Assembly (NCBI GenBank): GCA_965228615.1
Contig: CBDDHT010000004.1
Span: forward strand, 682,001-746,000
DNA from: CBDDHT01 sp965228615
Lineage (GTDB): Bacteria; Pseudomonadota; Alphaproteobacteria; Rhizobiales; Methyloligellaceae
Length of the DNA stretch: 64,000 bases
Direction: 5' to 3'
Both the position numbers and the translations under genes were made by a program. The notes under the pieces were generated by a model that made no database searches, had not been told where the DNA came from, and was given only the letters and a program-made list of their open reading frames with translations. The first letter of the stretch is position 1, and each line of letters starts with the position of its first letter. This document shows positions 51,020-60,516 of the stretch, piece by piece.

Positions 51020-52000
51020 TCACCAGCGTGCAAGAACGGCACCCCATGTAAATCCGCCGCCCATGGCCTCCATCAATACCAGATCGCCTTCTTTAATCCG
51101 GCCATCTTCATAAGCGGTATTCAGGGCCAGCGGGATCGACGCCGCCGAAGTATTACCGTGCATATCCACTGTTACGACGATCTTATCATCGCTTACGCCG
51201 ATCTTCTTGGCCGTTCCATCAAGGATGCGTTTATTGGCTTGATGCGGGATATACCAATCTATCTCGTTTGCTGCGAGGCCGACATCGACCAATGTCTCCT
51301 CGATCACGCCTGAAATCTTATTCACGGCGTGTCGGAAGACTTCGCGGCCATTCATTCTGAGGTGACCGACAGTCTTTGTCGAACCGGGACCGCCATCGAC
51401 ATAGAGCTTGTCGTCGTAACGTCCGTCAGCACGCAGAATAGATGACAGGATACCCCGGTCATTTAGACCTCCATTCTGTGGCTGAGCTTCGAGCACGACA
51501 GCCCCCGCCCCGTCACCGAACAGGACACAGGTCGTGCGGTCTTCCCAGTCCAGGATGCGCGAGAACGTTTCAGCGCCAACAACGAGCGCGCGCTTATAGG
51601 GCCCTGCCCTCAGAAAGTTGTCTGCCGTCGCCAGCGCATAGACGAAGCCGGAGCAAACCGCCTGGAGATCGAACGCTGCCGCTCCGCGCCGAATGCCGAG
51701 TTCGGCCTGAATACGCACGGCCGTTGCCGGAAATGTCTGATCGGGTGTCGATGTTGCGCAAAGGACAAGATCGATATCGGACGGATCAATAGCCGAACGA
51801 ATGAGTGCCTGTTTTGCCGCGGCAATCCCGAGATCCGACGTAAACTCGTCGTCGGCCGCGATATGACGCTGACGAATGCCCGTGCGCTCTGTGATCCACT
51901 CGTCGGTGGTGTCCACGATCTTCGCCAAATCGGCGTTGGTGACGACATTCTTGGGGAGAGAGGCACCGCACCCCCTGATGACAGAACGGATTACAGCCAC
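51020..52000 (-). CDS. fabH: Beta-ketoacyl-ACP synthase III
   Basis: The enzyme condenses acetyl-CoA with malonyl-ACP to start fatty acid synthesis. The 326-residue protein has the thiolase fold with the active-site Cys in LQAVCSGFVYAL, His in YIPHQANKRI and Asn in MHGNTSAAS. It follows plsX by 19 bp, a widespread pairing. A weak 4-bp GGGC/GCCC hairpin followed by an A/T-rich stretch lies just downstream (50978-50991). Confidence 0.97.
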   Translation of the reverse strand: MAVIRSVIRGCGASLPKNVVTNADLAKIVDTTDEWITERTGIRQRHIAADDEFTSDLGIAAAKQALIRSAIDPSDIDLVLCATSTPDQTFPATAVRIQAELGIRRGAAAFDLQAVCSGFVYALATADNFLRAGPYKRALVVGAETFSRILDWEDRTTCVLFGDGAGAVVLEAQPQNGGLNDRGILSSILRADGRYDDKLYVDGGPGSTKTVGHLRMNGREVFRHAVNKISGVIEETLVDVGLAANEIDWYIPHQANKRILDGTAKKIGVSDDKIVVTVDMHGNTSAASIPLALNTAYEDGRIKEGDLVLMEAMGGGFTWGAVLARW

Positions 52001-52019
52001 GAGGCGATACTCCCGCTCA

Positions 52020-53063
52020 TCAGGCTACGTCGTCGAGCTGCATACATGCGTGGAACCTTTCGACATCCTTTGCGATCGCGTGGACCAGATCGCTCCGGGC
52101 CATGTCGTAGCCAAGATCGATGGCACTCGCAAATCCTGTTGGATCCGTGCCTCCATGGCTCTTGATCACGATCCCATTCAGCCCGAGGAAAGTTCCACCG
52201 TTCAAGTGCCTGGGATCCATCTTGTTTTTCAAGGCTTTAAAGGCGCCTTGCGCGAGCACTGCACCGATCCTCGCGAAAAGGGAGCGTCGCATTGCCGCGC
52301 GCAGATATTCGCCGATTTGCTTAGCCGTTCCCTCGGCCGTCTTCAAGGCGATGTTACCCGTATAACCTTCGGTGACAACAACATCGACGACACCGTGGCC
52401 GACATCATCGCCTTCGACGAACCCGTGATACTCGAATGGCGTCTCGGACCGTTCGAGCACGGCGCCTGCCTGCCTGATGTCTTCCAGACCCTTAACCTGT
52501 TCGACGCCGATATTCAGCAGACCGACGCTGGGATTTTCAAGATGGAAGAGCGATCTGGCCATGGCCGCCCCCATAACCGAGAAATCCACAAGTTGGCGTG
52601 TATCCGCGCCGACATTTGCCCCGACGTCCAGAACGATGCATTCGGCATCGACCGTCGGCCAGATGGCAGCTATGGCGGGGCGTTCGATCTCGGGCAATGT
52701 CTTGAGGCAGATTTTCGCCATCACCATAAGTGCGCCGGTATTCCCGGCCGAAATGACGGCATGGGCACGCCCATCGCGTACCGAATCGATGGCCATCCAC
52801 ATGCTGCTTGCCCGGCCGCCCTGACGAAGGGCCTGGCTCGGCTTGGCGTCCATAGGAATAGAGACGTCCGTGTGGACGATCTCGCTCTTTGCCTGGAGCC
52901 GGGGAAATCTGGACAGCACATCCGATATGACCCGCTCATCGCCAAAAAGGAGATAATGCGTATCCGGATGGCGGACGAGCGAAATGTCGGCGCCCGGAAG
53001 CACCACTTCGGCACCTCGGTCACCGCCCATCACATCCAATGCGATTGTGAGCGACGCAGCCAT
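52020..53063 (-). CDS. plsX: Phosphate acyltransferase
   Basis: PlsX converts acyl-ACP to acyl-phosphate for phospholipid synthesis on the inner face of the membrane. The protein has 347 residues from the ATG at 53063; a TTG at 53069 would add two. It shows TIALDVMGGDRGAEVVLPGA at the start, VISAGNTGALMVMAK and GFVEGDDVGHGVVDVVV further on. It lies upstream of fabH, and a probable promoter lies about 80 bp before its start. Confidence 0.97.
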   Translation of the reverse strand: MAASLTIALDVMGGDRGAEVVLPGADISLVRHPDTHYLLFGDERVISDVLSRFPRLQAKSEIVHTDVSIPMDAKPSQALRQGGRASSMWMAIDSVRDGRAHAVISAGNTGALMVMAKICLKTLPEIERPAIAAIWPTVDAECIVLDVGANVGADTRQLVDFSVMGAAMARSLFHLENPSVGLLNIGVEQVKGLEDIRQAGAVLERSETPFEYHGFVEGDDVGHGVVDVVVTEGYTGNIALKTAEGTAKQIGEYLRAAMRRSLFARIGAVLAQGAFKALKNKMDPRHLNGGTFLGLNGIVIKSHGGTDPTGFASAIDLGYDMARSDLVHAIAKDVERFHACMQLDDVA

Positions 53064-53141
53064 CTTCAACTAATACGGGATTCCAACGATGTGAATCTCC
53101 CCCCACACGCCATTGCGTGCCCCACACCCAAAAACCGTCCG

Positions 53142-53169
53142 ACAATACTTGATTGCAGGTCTGTGACAA
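53142..53169 (-). promoter_or_regulatory. Possible promoter for plsX-fabH
   Basis: On the minus strand TTGTCA (53169-53164) is followed by a 16-base spacer and TATTGT (53147-53142). It lies in the 144-bp gap between the DUF177 gene and plsX. The match to consensus is moderate. Confidence 0.4.
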
Positions 53170-53207
53170 CTGGAATCTCTAGACTGGAGAGTCCGGTCCC
53201 GAAACGC

Positions 53208-53756
53208 TCAGTTCTGTTCCTTGAGGATTTTCAAAGCCGCGAATGGTCCGTCCATTCCCTCGTCATTGCTACCGGTGCGAGCATCGGACCAATCGAATGT
53301 GGCCTCGCTCTTCTTTGGGTATGGATCGAGACTTGCCGCAAAGTGCTCATAGGCCAACTGCCCAATATCGATCTGCCCTTCGACGATCGGCTCGGGTCCA
53401 TCGTCTTCCGGATCGACTTCTATCGCACCGTCCGAGTCTGTCGGCATGACAAGATCTGATTCCGGCCAGAACTGTATATTGATTTGAATGGAGGGCATGC
53501 TTTCAATCGGGTCGAGGCTGAGAACACAGGATTGCGTCACCCGTGCCTGCACCGTCCCAGTCAGCACGAAGCGCTCACTGCCCTGCTTGGAAAGCGTGTA
53601 GTCAAGGATCAGCTCGTCAAGAACAACAAGATCCAACATGGCCGCAATGACGGACCGCTCTTCCGCTGATGCCTCCACGCGCCCCTGAAGCCCCTTGTCC
53701 GGCACATGCACGACTGAGATCATCCTTGTGAATGGATTTGCTGCTGAACCGGTCAT
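53208..53756 (-). CDS. DUF177 (YceD-like) protein
   Basis: The 182-residue protein matches the DUF177/YceD family: a beta-rich N-terminal part, the VTQSCVLSLDPIE segment with one cysteine, and an acidic middle (EVDPEDDGPEPIVEGQIDIG) ahead of the usual QLAYEHFAASLDPYPKK. Family members act in 23S rRNA processing in bacteria and plants. It is 3 bp after the CBP3 chaperone gene, and precedes plsX as in other Alphaproteobacteria. No rpmF is found here. Confidence 0.9.
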   Translation of the reverse strand: MTGSAANPFTRMISVVHVPDKGLQGRVEASAEERSVIAAMLDLVVLDELILDYTLSKQGSERFVLTGTVQARVTQSCVLSLDPIESMPSIQINIQFWPESDLVMPTDSDGAIEVDPEDDGPEPIVEGQIDIGQLAYEHFAASLDPYPKKSEATFDWSDARTGSNDEGMDGPFAALKILKEQN

Positions 53757-53759
53757 CGC

Positions 53760-54323
53760 TTAGCGAGCCCCCTCGACACTCGCGCTTGTTTGAAGGTCTG
53801 CCAATGCGGGAAACACCACATCACCCTGTTTCAGCGCAGCGAGGTCCTGCCGTTCCAGTGATTCATGGAGCTCGGCCACATATCCATCGAGAGAATCGAT
53901 GTGGTCCGGCGCGCCGCCGTCAGGGAAGACATGAGATGCCAGCAGCGCTGCGGCCGTCTGCTCCGACGTCCCTGCAAAGGCCTTGGCATAATGATCGAGC
54001 CGCTCGTAGAAGACACCTGCCGTGCGATGCATGTTCTTGGGCACCTTCAGATCGGCGACGCCCAGCTCTCGGTGAATGACGTCCATATCGTCGAAAAATC
54101 CATCGACAAGAGCCTGCGCCAATGGCGCGCACGCCTCATCGGATCGCAATCGATCAAGAACCACATAGACGTGCAGAACCAGGATTTCGAATCGGCACTC
54201 GAGGGTGTCCGGCACATTAAACTGGCGATAGATCCACGGCTCTCGCGCTTGCGCCACAATAGAGCCATAAAGTTTGTGCGCAGTCTGCCGCGGTTGGCGG
54301 CGGTTTGTGAACCAAGCTAGCAT
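53760..54323 (-). CDS. Ubiquinol-cytochrome c chaperone (CBP3 family)
   Basis: The 187-residue protein matches CBP3/UQCC1: TAHKLYGSIVAQAREPWIY, a central CRFEILVLHVYVVLDRL helix, and FDDMDVIHRELGVADLKVPK. In mitochondria the relative helps to make and assemble cytochrome b; a similar role in bc1 complex assembly is inferred here. It leads the DUF177 gene by 3 bp and diverges from bamE. Confidence 0.9.
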   Translation of the reverse strand: MLAWFTNRRQPRQTAHKLYGSIVAQAREPWIYRQFNVPDTLECRFEILVLHVYVVLDRLRSDEACAPLAQALVDGFFDDMDVIHRELGVADLKVPKNMHRTAGVFYERLDHYAKAFAGTSEQTAAALLASHVFPDGGAPDHIDSLDGYVAELHESLERQDLAALKQGDVVFPALADLQTSASVEGAR

Positions 54324-54443
54324 TTCGTTGCGACCCAGGTCATAAGCTTTGTCGTGGCGTGCGGTTTACCATATCGGGTACAAGCCGGCACATGCACACT
54401 TCAGTGCTTGAGAACGGCCATATTCCGGGGATAGTGTTGTCGC

Positions 54444-54905
54444 GTGAAGATAAGAACGAACATAAACACACTCCGTAAGCTCGTGGTATCGGTAGCCGCC
54501 GCAGGCATGCTGACCGCATGTTCTGCTCAGGTCGACCGCCATGGCCATGTATTCACCGACATCGATCTGCAACAAGTCCAGCCCGGCATGTCAAAAGACC
54601 AGGTCAAACTGGCGCTGGGCACGCCCGACACGACGGCGGCCATCGGCGGCGACATCTACTATTATATCTCCAGCACCAGAAAGACCGCGCCGTTCCGCGA
54701 GAGCAAGGTTGTCGACCGAAAAGTCGTCGTTGTGTACTTCGATCAGTCGCAGATGGTTTCGAAGTTGGGCAACTACGGATTGAAGGACGGCCGTGTCTTC
54801 AACTTTATCAGCAAGAAAACGCCGTCTCACGGCCGCGAACTCACGGCACTACAGCAGATCTTCGGCAATATCGCCAACCGCGGCGAAGTTATCGCTCCGC
54901 AATAG
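54444..54905 (+). CDS. bamE: Outer-membrane assembly lipoprotein BamE (SmpA/OmlA)
   Basis: The 153-residue protein starts at a GTG and has a lipoprotein signal (RKLVVSVAAAGMLTAC) whose Cys is the lipidation site. The SmpA/OmlA domain shows LQQVQPGMSKDQVKLALGTP and a DIYYYISSTRKT strand. BamE stabilises the BAM complex that inserts beta-barrel proteins. It diverges from the CBP3 gene and ends at a strong terminator shared with the pyrophosphatase gene. Confidence 0.93.
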   Translation: MKIRTNINTLRKLVVSVAAAGMLTACSAQVDRHGHVFTDIDLQQVQPGMSKDQVKLALGTPDTTAAIGGDIYYYISSTRKTAPFRESKVVDRKVVVVYFDQSQMVSKLGNYGLKDGRVFNFISKKTPSHGRELTALQQIFGNIANRGEVIAPQ

Positions 54906-55000
54906 ATTTCTCAGCGCTATACCAGCGGCGATCGGTTTGTCCTTGTGGATGTTGAATGTCGCGCGCCAGCGTACACGCTTTGCATCATTACAAACCGAAA

Positions 55001-55028
55001 CGGCCGGCAGGTGAATGCCTGCCGGCCG
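55001..55028. terminator. Bidirectional terminator between bamE and hppA
   Basis: CGGCCGGCAGG (55001-55011) and CCTGCCGGCCG (55018-55028) form a perfect 11-bp GC-rich stem with a 6-base loop. It lies between the convergent stops at 54905 and 55050. The flank lacks a long T-run on either side. Confidence 0.65.
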
Positions 55029-55049
55029 CGTTGGAATGTCCCACCTCTT

Positions 55050-57167
55050 TTAGTGCGCAAGCACCGCAAGAAGCAGGAGCGCAACGATGTTGGTGATCTT
55101 GATCATCGGATTGACGGCCGGACCGGCTGTGTCCTTGTAGGGATCGCCAACCGTGTCACCTGTCACCGCGGCCATGTGGGCTTCGGAACCCTTGCCGCCG
55201 TAATTTCCGTCTTCGATATATTTCTTCGCGTTGTCCCAGGCACCGCCACCGGCAGTCATCGAGATGGCCACGAACAGGCCAGTGACAATCACGCCCAGAA
55301 GCATGGCGCCAACAGCCGAGAACGCCGCAGATTTGCCGGCCACTGCTTCGACAACAAAGTAGCAGACGATCGGCGAAAGAACCGGAAGCATGGACGGAAC
55401 AATCATTTCCTTGATTGCAGCCTTGGTCAGCATATCCACGGCGGCGCCATAGTCAGGCTTGTCCTTGCCTTCCATAATCCCCGGCTTTTCCTTGAACTGC
55501 CGGCGCACCTCTTCGACGACCTTGCCGCCTGCGCGCCCGACCGCCGTCATGCCCATGGCACCGAACAGATAGGGCAGCAATCCGCCCAGGAACAGGCCGA
55601 CGACGACGTATGGATTGGACAAGGAGAAGTCCAGCTTGATGTCGGCGAAGTATGGGAATTTTTCTGCATTGGCGATGAAGAAGTTCAGATCTTCGGTGTA
55701 GGCGGCAAACAGCACCAGGGCGCCAAGACCGGCAGAACCGATCGCATAGCCCTTGGTAACTGCCTTGGTCGTGTTACCAACGGCGTCCAACGCATCGGTC
55801 GTATTGCGGACGTCCTCAGGCAGTTCCGCCATCTCGGCGATGCCACCGGCATTGTCAGTCACAGGACCGAACGCATCGAGCGCGACGACTACACCAGCCA
55901 GCGCCAGCATCGTTGTCACCGCAATCGCAATGCCGAACAACCCAGCCAACTCGAATGTCACGACAATGCCGACAATGATAACCAGTGCCGGCAGCGCGGT
56001 CGCTTCCAATGAAATGGCGAGACCCTGAATAACGTTGGTTCCGTGCCCGGTTTGCGACGATGCGGCAATGCTCTGCACGGGTCTGTAATTGGTCCCTGTG
56101 TAGTACTCCGTGATCACGATAATCAGCGTCGTAACGACAAGACCTGCAACAGCGCACCAGAACAGATCCATACCGGTGAATGTGAGTTCACGGATGGTGA
56201 AAGTCGCGTCCAGGCCAAGCACATAGTGCGTGACGCCAAGAACGGCGACTAGCGATAGAACCCCGGCCGCGATGAACCCCTTGTACAGGGCACCCATAAT
56301 CGACTGGGAGGCGCCGAGTTTCACGAAGAACGTACCGATGATCGAGGTGACAACGCAGATACCGCAGATCGCCAATGGATAGACCATCAAGGCTTCGACC
56401 TGCTCGGTCCCGGTAAAGAAGATCGAGGCTAGCACCATGGTCGCTACGATCGTGACCGCATAGGTCTCGAACAAGTCGGCCGCCATACCGGCGCAGTCAC
56501 CGACATTGTCGCCTACATTATCGGCAATCGTCGCCGGGTTGCGCGGATCATCTTCCGGGATACCGGCTTCGACCTTGCCGACCAAATCACCGCCGACATC
56601 GGCGCCCTTGGTGAAAATGCCACCGCCGAGACGGGCAAAGATGGAGATGAGCGAGGCACCGAAGCCCAGGGCAACCATGGCATCGATCACCGTACGATCC
56701 GTCGGCGCGAAACCGCCGTAGACAGTCAGATATGTGTAGTAGACGGCAACCGATAGGAGAGCCAGACCTGCCACCAGCATGCCCGTGACGGCGCCTGAGC
56801 GAAAGGCAATCTCGAGGCCCGCGGCAAGGCTGTTGCTCGCAGCCTGGGTCGTGCGAACGTTCGCCCGAACCGAGACCAGCATGCCGATAAAGCCCGCAAC
56901 GCCTGAGAGAACCGCACCGATCAAATAGCCGATGGCAACCGGTGCGCCCAGCAGATACCAGACAATGCCGAAGATGACGATGCCAACGGCGGCGATGGTT
57001 GAGTATTGGCGCGTTAGATAGGCGGTCGCGCCTTCCTGAATCGCGCTCGCGATCTCTTGCATGCGGGCGTTACCGGCATCTGCAGCCAGAACCGAGCGAA
57101 TTGCCCAGGCGCCATAGACGATGGAAAGCGCACCGCATGCGATGATGACATAAAGTAGCGTGTTCAT
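55050..57167 (-). CDS. hppA: Membrane-bound proton-translocating pyrophosphatase
   Basis: The ATG at 57167 has AGGAC nearby and gives 705 residues; longer frames upstream are not needed. The protein has about 16 membrane helices and the pyrophosphate-binding signatures GADVGGDLVGKVEAGIPEDD, DNVGDNVGDCAGMAADLFE and late TGDTVGDPYKDTAGPAVNPM. The K in GNTTKA marks the potassium-independent type. It pumps protons using PPi made in biosynthesis. A 209-bp gap separates it from thiL on the same strand. Confidence 0.97.
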   Translation of the reverse strand: MNTLLYVIIACGALSIVYGAWAIRSVLAADAGNARMQEIASAIQEGATAYLTRQYSTIAAVGIVIFGIVWYLLGAPVAIGYLIGAVLSGVAGFIGMLVSVRANVRTTQAASNSLAAGLEIAFRSGAVTGMLVAGLALLSVAVYYTYLTVYGGFAPTDRTVIDAMVALGFGASLISIFARLGGGIFTKGADVGGDLVGKVEAGIPEDDPRNPATIADNVGDNVGDCAGMAADLFETYAVTIVATMVLASIFFTGTEQVEALMVYPLAICGICVVTSIIGTFFVKLGASQSIMGALYKGFIAAGVLSLVAVLGVTHYVLGLDATFTIRELTFTGMDLFWCAVAGLVVTTLIIVITEYYTGTNYRPVQSIAASSQTGHGTNVIQGLAISLEATALPALVIIVGIVVTFELAGLFGIAIAVTTMLALAGVVVALDAFGPVTDNAGGIAEMAELPEDVRNTTDALDAVGNTTKAVTKGYAIGSAGLGALVLFAAYTEDLNFFIANAEKFPYFADIKLDFSLSNPYVVVGLFLGGLLPYLFGAMGMTAVGRAGGKVVEEVRRQFKEKPGIMEGKDKPDYGAAVDMLTKAAIKEMIVPSMLPVLSPIVCYFVVEAVAGKSAAFSAVGAMLLGVIVTGLFVAISMTAGGGAWDNAKKYIEDGNYGGKGSEAHMAAVTGDTVGDPYKDTAGPAVNPMIKITNIVALLLLAVLAH

Positions 57168-57376
57168 GAGTTTTCGTCCTGTTCGGAATCGTCGAACGGC
57201 CGGATGATCGGGACAGACGGAGACTTGGGCAATACGCCCCCCGGAACCACCGAAGTGCCCCACTGTGGCCAAAGTCGCGCGGACCATGCCAAAATCCTCG
57301 CTGCAACGCAACAAACCCAGTCAAGACTTTGGTCGGAACGCCTCAAAAAGTTTGCAAATGGGTTGATGTAAAGTGT

Positions 57377-58396
57377 TCAAGATGGGCGGGGATCAAAATG
57401 GTCGAAGCTCGATTGCGAGAGGTTCAGCAGTTGTCCATCACCTCCCTGGATCGAGACACCGGCTTCCGTTTCGACGATTTGGCCGATTTCCATCACGCTC
57501 AGATCGGCATTGCGGCATGCGCGCTCGAATTCCTGGCTTTTCCGGGCTGAGACCGTTGCCAGAATCTCATAATCGTCGCCGCCAGTCAGCAATGCTTCCA
57601 GGAGATCGGGCTCGGCGCGGAGAGCTCTGGCTGCGGCATCGGATGTTGGAACGGCGCTGCTCTGAACAGCGGCACCGACATTCGATGCACGACACAGCTT
57701 GGCCAAATCGCCTACGAGACCATCCGAGATATCCATAGCTGCCGTTGCAAAATCGCGCAGAAGAGATATCGCTGCCAACCGCGGCTGCGGGATCCAATAT
57801 CGAGATTTCAGATACGCCGCGTCAGACTCATCGAGCCTGAGACGATGCGCAAGCGATGTGTCCTGAAGGAGCTTCAATCCGAGCGCCGCGTCGCCGATTG
57901 TGCCGGTAACATAGATACTCTCACCGATGGCAGCACCGCTTCGCAGAACCATGCCCTCTGCCTCTGTCCGCCCAATGGCGGTGATGGTCAAGGTCAGTGG
58001 TCCGGGTGTGGAGACAGTGTCGCCGCCTGCCAGTTGGCAGCCGAATGTCTCCTGCGCGGTTCTGAGGCCAGACGCGAAAGCTTCCAACCAATCCGCATCG
58101 GATACGCCTGGGAGCGACAAGGATAAGAGATAGACGAGCGGCTCGGCACCCTTGGCGGCAAGATCGGATATATTCACCGCCAGGGCTTTGTGAGCCACGT
58201 GCTCGGGTCGGTCCTCAACACGAAAATGGACACCGGCAACCAGTGTGTCCATCGTGACGACAAGGCCGCCGGCATCGTTCGTTTCGAGAAAGGCTGCATC
58301 GTCCAACAACCCGCGGGCGCCGGCGAAATCGTCTGCCAAAGGCGCCAGAAAGCGCGCAATGATCTCGAATTCGCCCGGGGCGCCGCCCTTAGGCAC
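57377..58396 (-). CDS. thiL: Thiamine-monophosphate kinase
   Basis: The 339-residue enzyme phosphorylates thiamine phosphate to the active diphosphate. It has the PurM-like ATP-binding fold: GEFEIIARFLAPLA, DDAAFLE with metal-binding Asp residues, VAHKALAVNISDLAAKGAEP, QLAGGDTVSTPGPLTLT and DISDGLVGDLAKL. Its start overlaps the end of nusB by 8 bp, so it is translationally coupled and last in the riboflavin operon. Confidence 0.95.
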   Translation of the reverse strand: MPKGGAPGEFEIIARFLAPLADDFAGARGLLDDAAFLETNDAGGLVVTMDTLVAGVHFRVEDRPEHVAHKALAVNISDLAAKGAEPLVYLLSLSLPGVSDADWLEAFASGLRTAQETFGCQLAGGDTVSTPGPLTLTITAIGRTEAEGMVLRSGAAIGESIYVTGTIGDAALGLKLLQDTSLAHRLRLDESDAAYLKSRYWIPQPRLAAISLLRDFATAAMDISDGLVGDLAKLCRASNVGAAVQSSAVPTSDAAARALRAEPDLLEALLTGGDDYEILATVSARKSQEFERACRNADLSVMEIGQIVETEAGVSIQGGDGQLLNLSQSSFDHFDPRPS

Positions 58397-58895
58397 TTGC
58401 TGCCTCGCCTAGCTCCCCCTGCCGAAGCATTCGGGCCAACCGGTCGAGAATACCGTTAACCACCTTTGGATCGTCACCATCCAGGAAGGCATGTGCAACA
58501 TCGACATATTCGGTGATGACGACACGGGCCGGAACATCGCTCCGTTCCAGCATTTCGAAGGCCGCAGCCCGCAACGTCGCGCGTAAAATGCTGTCGATCC
58601 GCGCCAGCCTCCAGCCTTCGCTAAGACAATCGTTCAAGAGTGGGTCGATCCTCGATTGCGCAGCGACAACTCCTTCAACCAATTGACGGAAGAATGCCGG
58701 ATCGGCGCGGTGAAACTCAGCATCTTCGACATCGTCGCCGAGCCTATGCTCGACAAATTCCATGATGACGCGTTCGGAATCCGTTCCGACCATGTCCATC
58801 TGATAGAGTGCCTGGACAGCCGCCAGTCTCGCGGCGCTCAGAGGCGCTGCACGACGAGAGGTTTGGGCGGGACCGCTCACGTCTCCCGCAACCAA
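58389..58895 (-). CDS. nusB: Transcription antitermination factor NusB
   Basis: The 168-residue protein is all-helical with the NusB pattern: SAARLAAVQALYQMDM, ILRATLRAAAFEML near the middle, and TEYVDVAHAFLDGDDPKVVNGIL. It binds boxA RNA with S10 in rRNA antitermination. Its first 19 bp overlap the end of ribH. The ribH-nusB-thiL order is common. Confidence 0.95.
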   Translation of the reverse strand: MVAGDVSGPAQTSRRAAPLSAARLAAVQALYQMDMVGTDSERVIMEFVEHRLGDDVEDAEFHRADPAFFRQLVEGVVAAQSRIDPLLNDCLSEGWRLARIDSILRATLRAAAFEMLERSDVPARVVITEYVDVAHAFLDGDDPKVVNGILDRLARMLRQGELGEAASA

Positions 58896-59359
58896 CTCTG
58901 GCCGATGTCCTCGAACGACTCGCTGAACTCCATAAGCGCGAGACAGGCCCGCGCCGCGTCACCGCCCTTGTTCTTGCCGCCCGGTGCTGCACGGACTTTC
59001 GCCTGCTCGTGCGTATCGACCGTTAGAATGCCATTTCCCACCGGAATCCCACCTTCCGTTGCCAGCGTCATGAGGCCTCGCGCCGACTCGTTAGCGACAA
59101 TGTCGTAATGAGACGTCTCACCGCGAATGACACATCCAAGCGCAATGCACCCCTGGTGTTTGGCGTCCGTACCAAATAGCCCGTTCCTGAAGGCCAAACC
59201 CAAAGCAACAGGGATTTCGAGCGCGCCGGGTACGGCAATCCGCTCATGAAAAACTCCATGAGTCTCAAGCTCCGTGAGTGCACCTTCCATAAGGGATTCC
59301 GATATGTCCCGATAGTATGGCGACTCGATAATGAGTACGGATCGGATTTCGTCGTCCAT
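58877..59359 (-). CDS. ribH: 6,7-dimethyl-8-ribityllumazine synthase
   Basis: The 160-residue protein catalyses the step before riboflavin synthase. It shows VPGALEIPVAL, CIALGCVIRGETSHYDIVAN with the substrate-binding segment, and GIPVGNGILTVDTHEQA. It starts 6 bp after the ribB stop and is part of the operon. No FMN riboswitch is seen anywhere near it. Confidence 0.96.
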   Translation of the reverse strand: MDDEIRSVLIIESPYYRDISESLMEGALTELETHGVFHERIAVPGALEIPVALGLAFRNGLFGTDAKHQGCIALGCVIRGETSHYDIVANESARGLMTLATEGGIPVGNGILTVDTHEQAKVRAAPGGKNKGGDAARACLALMEFSESFEDIGQSWLRET

Positions 59360-59364
59360 TTTTC

Positions 59365-60507
59365 CTAGTCCAAACGGCGATGACCGACAATTGTCAGACC
59401 ATAGCCCTCGATACCGATTACCTTCGGCATCGGCGAGTTCGACAACAAGATCATCTCGCGAACCCCGAGATCATGCAGGATCTGCGATCCGATGCCGACC
59501 TCGAGGATGCGTTTGGCTTCTGGTTCCGCCTCCTCGGTACCAGACGAACCGGGACCGAGTCGGTCTGTCACACCCATCGGCCAGACATCGCGGATGACCA
59601 CCACCACGCCGCGCCCTTCCTCGGCGACAGCCTCCATCGCCTTTTGCACGAGCGTCGTTCGGCTCTCGTCGGCACCAATCCCCAACACATCGGATAATAC
59701 GCTTGATGCATGTACACGAACCGGCACGGGACCGCCTTGCGACAGATCGCCTTTGATCAGTGCAATATGCTCTTCGACGGGCTCGACATTCGTCCGGTAC
59801 ACCCGCAGCTCGAACGTTCCACCATAGGGCGTATCGACCTCGGTCTCCCGTACCAAGCGCACAATACTGTCATGTTTGCGCCGATAGGCGATGAGATCGG
59901 CAATCGTCGCGACTTTGAGACCATGTGTCTTTGCAAACGCAATCAGGTCCGGCATGCGTGCCATTGTGCCATCGTCATTCATGATCTCACAGATGACGCC
60001 CGCAGGGTAGAGGCCGGCCAGACGCGCGACATCGGTCACCGCTTCCGTATGCCCCGCGCGCATCAGCACGCCGCCTTCGCGTGCGATCAGCGGAAATACA
60101 TGTCCCGGGCTGGCGATGTCCTTATCACTCTTTGTCGGATCGATTGCGACCGCTATCGTCCGCGCACGGTCGTGGGCCGAAATCCCCGTTGTAATACCCT
60201 CGCGCGCTTCAATCGATACCGTGAACGCTGTCTGATGGCGCGCTTCATTGTGCCGCGTCATCAGGTCTAGATTGAGCGCGTTCGCCCGCTCCTTGGTCAA
60301 TGCAAGACAGATCAATCCCCGGCCATACTTGGCCATGAAATTGATGGCATCCGGTGTGGCCATTTGCGCTGGAATGATTAGGTCACCTTCATTCTCGCGG
60401 TCTTCGGCGTCTACGAGAATGAACATGCGCCCGTTGCGCGCATCGTCCAATACGTCCTCAACGGGCGATAGGAATTCCGAGATAGTCTCCTGGTCCACGA
60501 CGCTCAC
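59365..60507 (-). CDS. ribB: 3,4-dihydroxy-2-butanone-4-phosphate synthase fused to a degenerate GTP cyclohydrolase II-like domain
   Basis: The 380-residue protein has an active-looking DHBP synthase domain (residues about 15-215): VDAEDRENEGDLIIPA, RHNEARHQTAFTVSIEA, SPGHVFPLIAREGGVLMRAGHTEA. The C-terminal half resembles GTP cyclohydrolase II, but the zinc cysteines of that enzyme are absent where they should follow VRVHASSVLSDVLG. This half is therefore probably inactive, as in several Alphaproteobacteria, and a separate GTP cyclohydrolase II is expected elsewhere. It lies 9 bp after ribE. Confidence 0.93.
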   Translation of the reverse strand: MSVVDQETISEFLSPVEDVLDDARNGRMFILVDAEDRENEGDLIIPAQMATPDAINFMAKYGRGLICLALTKERANALNLDLMTRHNEARHQTAFTVSIEAREGITTGISAHDRARTIAVAIDPTKSDKDIASPGHVFPLIAREGGVLMRAGHTEAVTDVARLAGLYPAGVICEIMNDDGTMARMPDLIAFAKTHGLKVATIADLIAYRRKHDSIVRLVRETEVDTPYGGTFELRVYRTNVEPVEEHIALIKGDLSQGGPVPVRVHASSVLSDVLGIGADESRTTLVQKAMEAVAEEGRGVVVVIRDVWPMGVTDRLGPGSSGTEEAEPEAKRILEVGIGSQILHDLGVREMILLSNSPMPKVIGIEGYGLTIVGHRRLD

Positions 60508-60516
60508 GGTTTGCTC

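Noticed and set aside
51876..53459. 527-codon open frame on the plus strand
   Set aside because: It lies opposite plsX, fabH and DUF177, which are certain genes. It is a shadow frame caused by codon bias.
54945..56012. 355-codon plus-strand frame opposite hppA
   Set aside because: hppA is certain; the antisense frame is His/Gln/Asp-rich shadow sequence and crosses the terminator.
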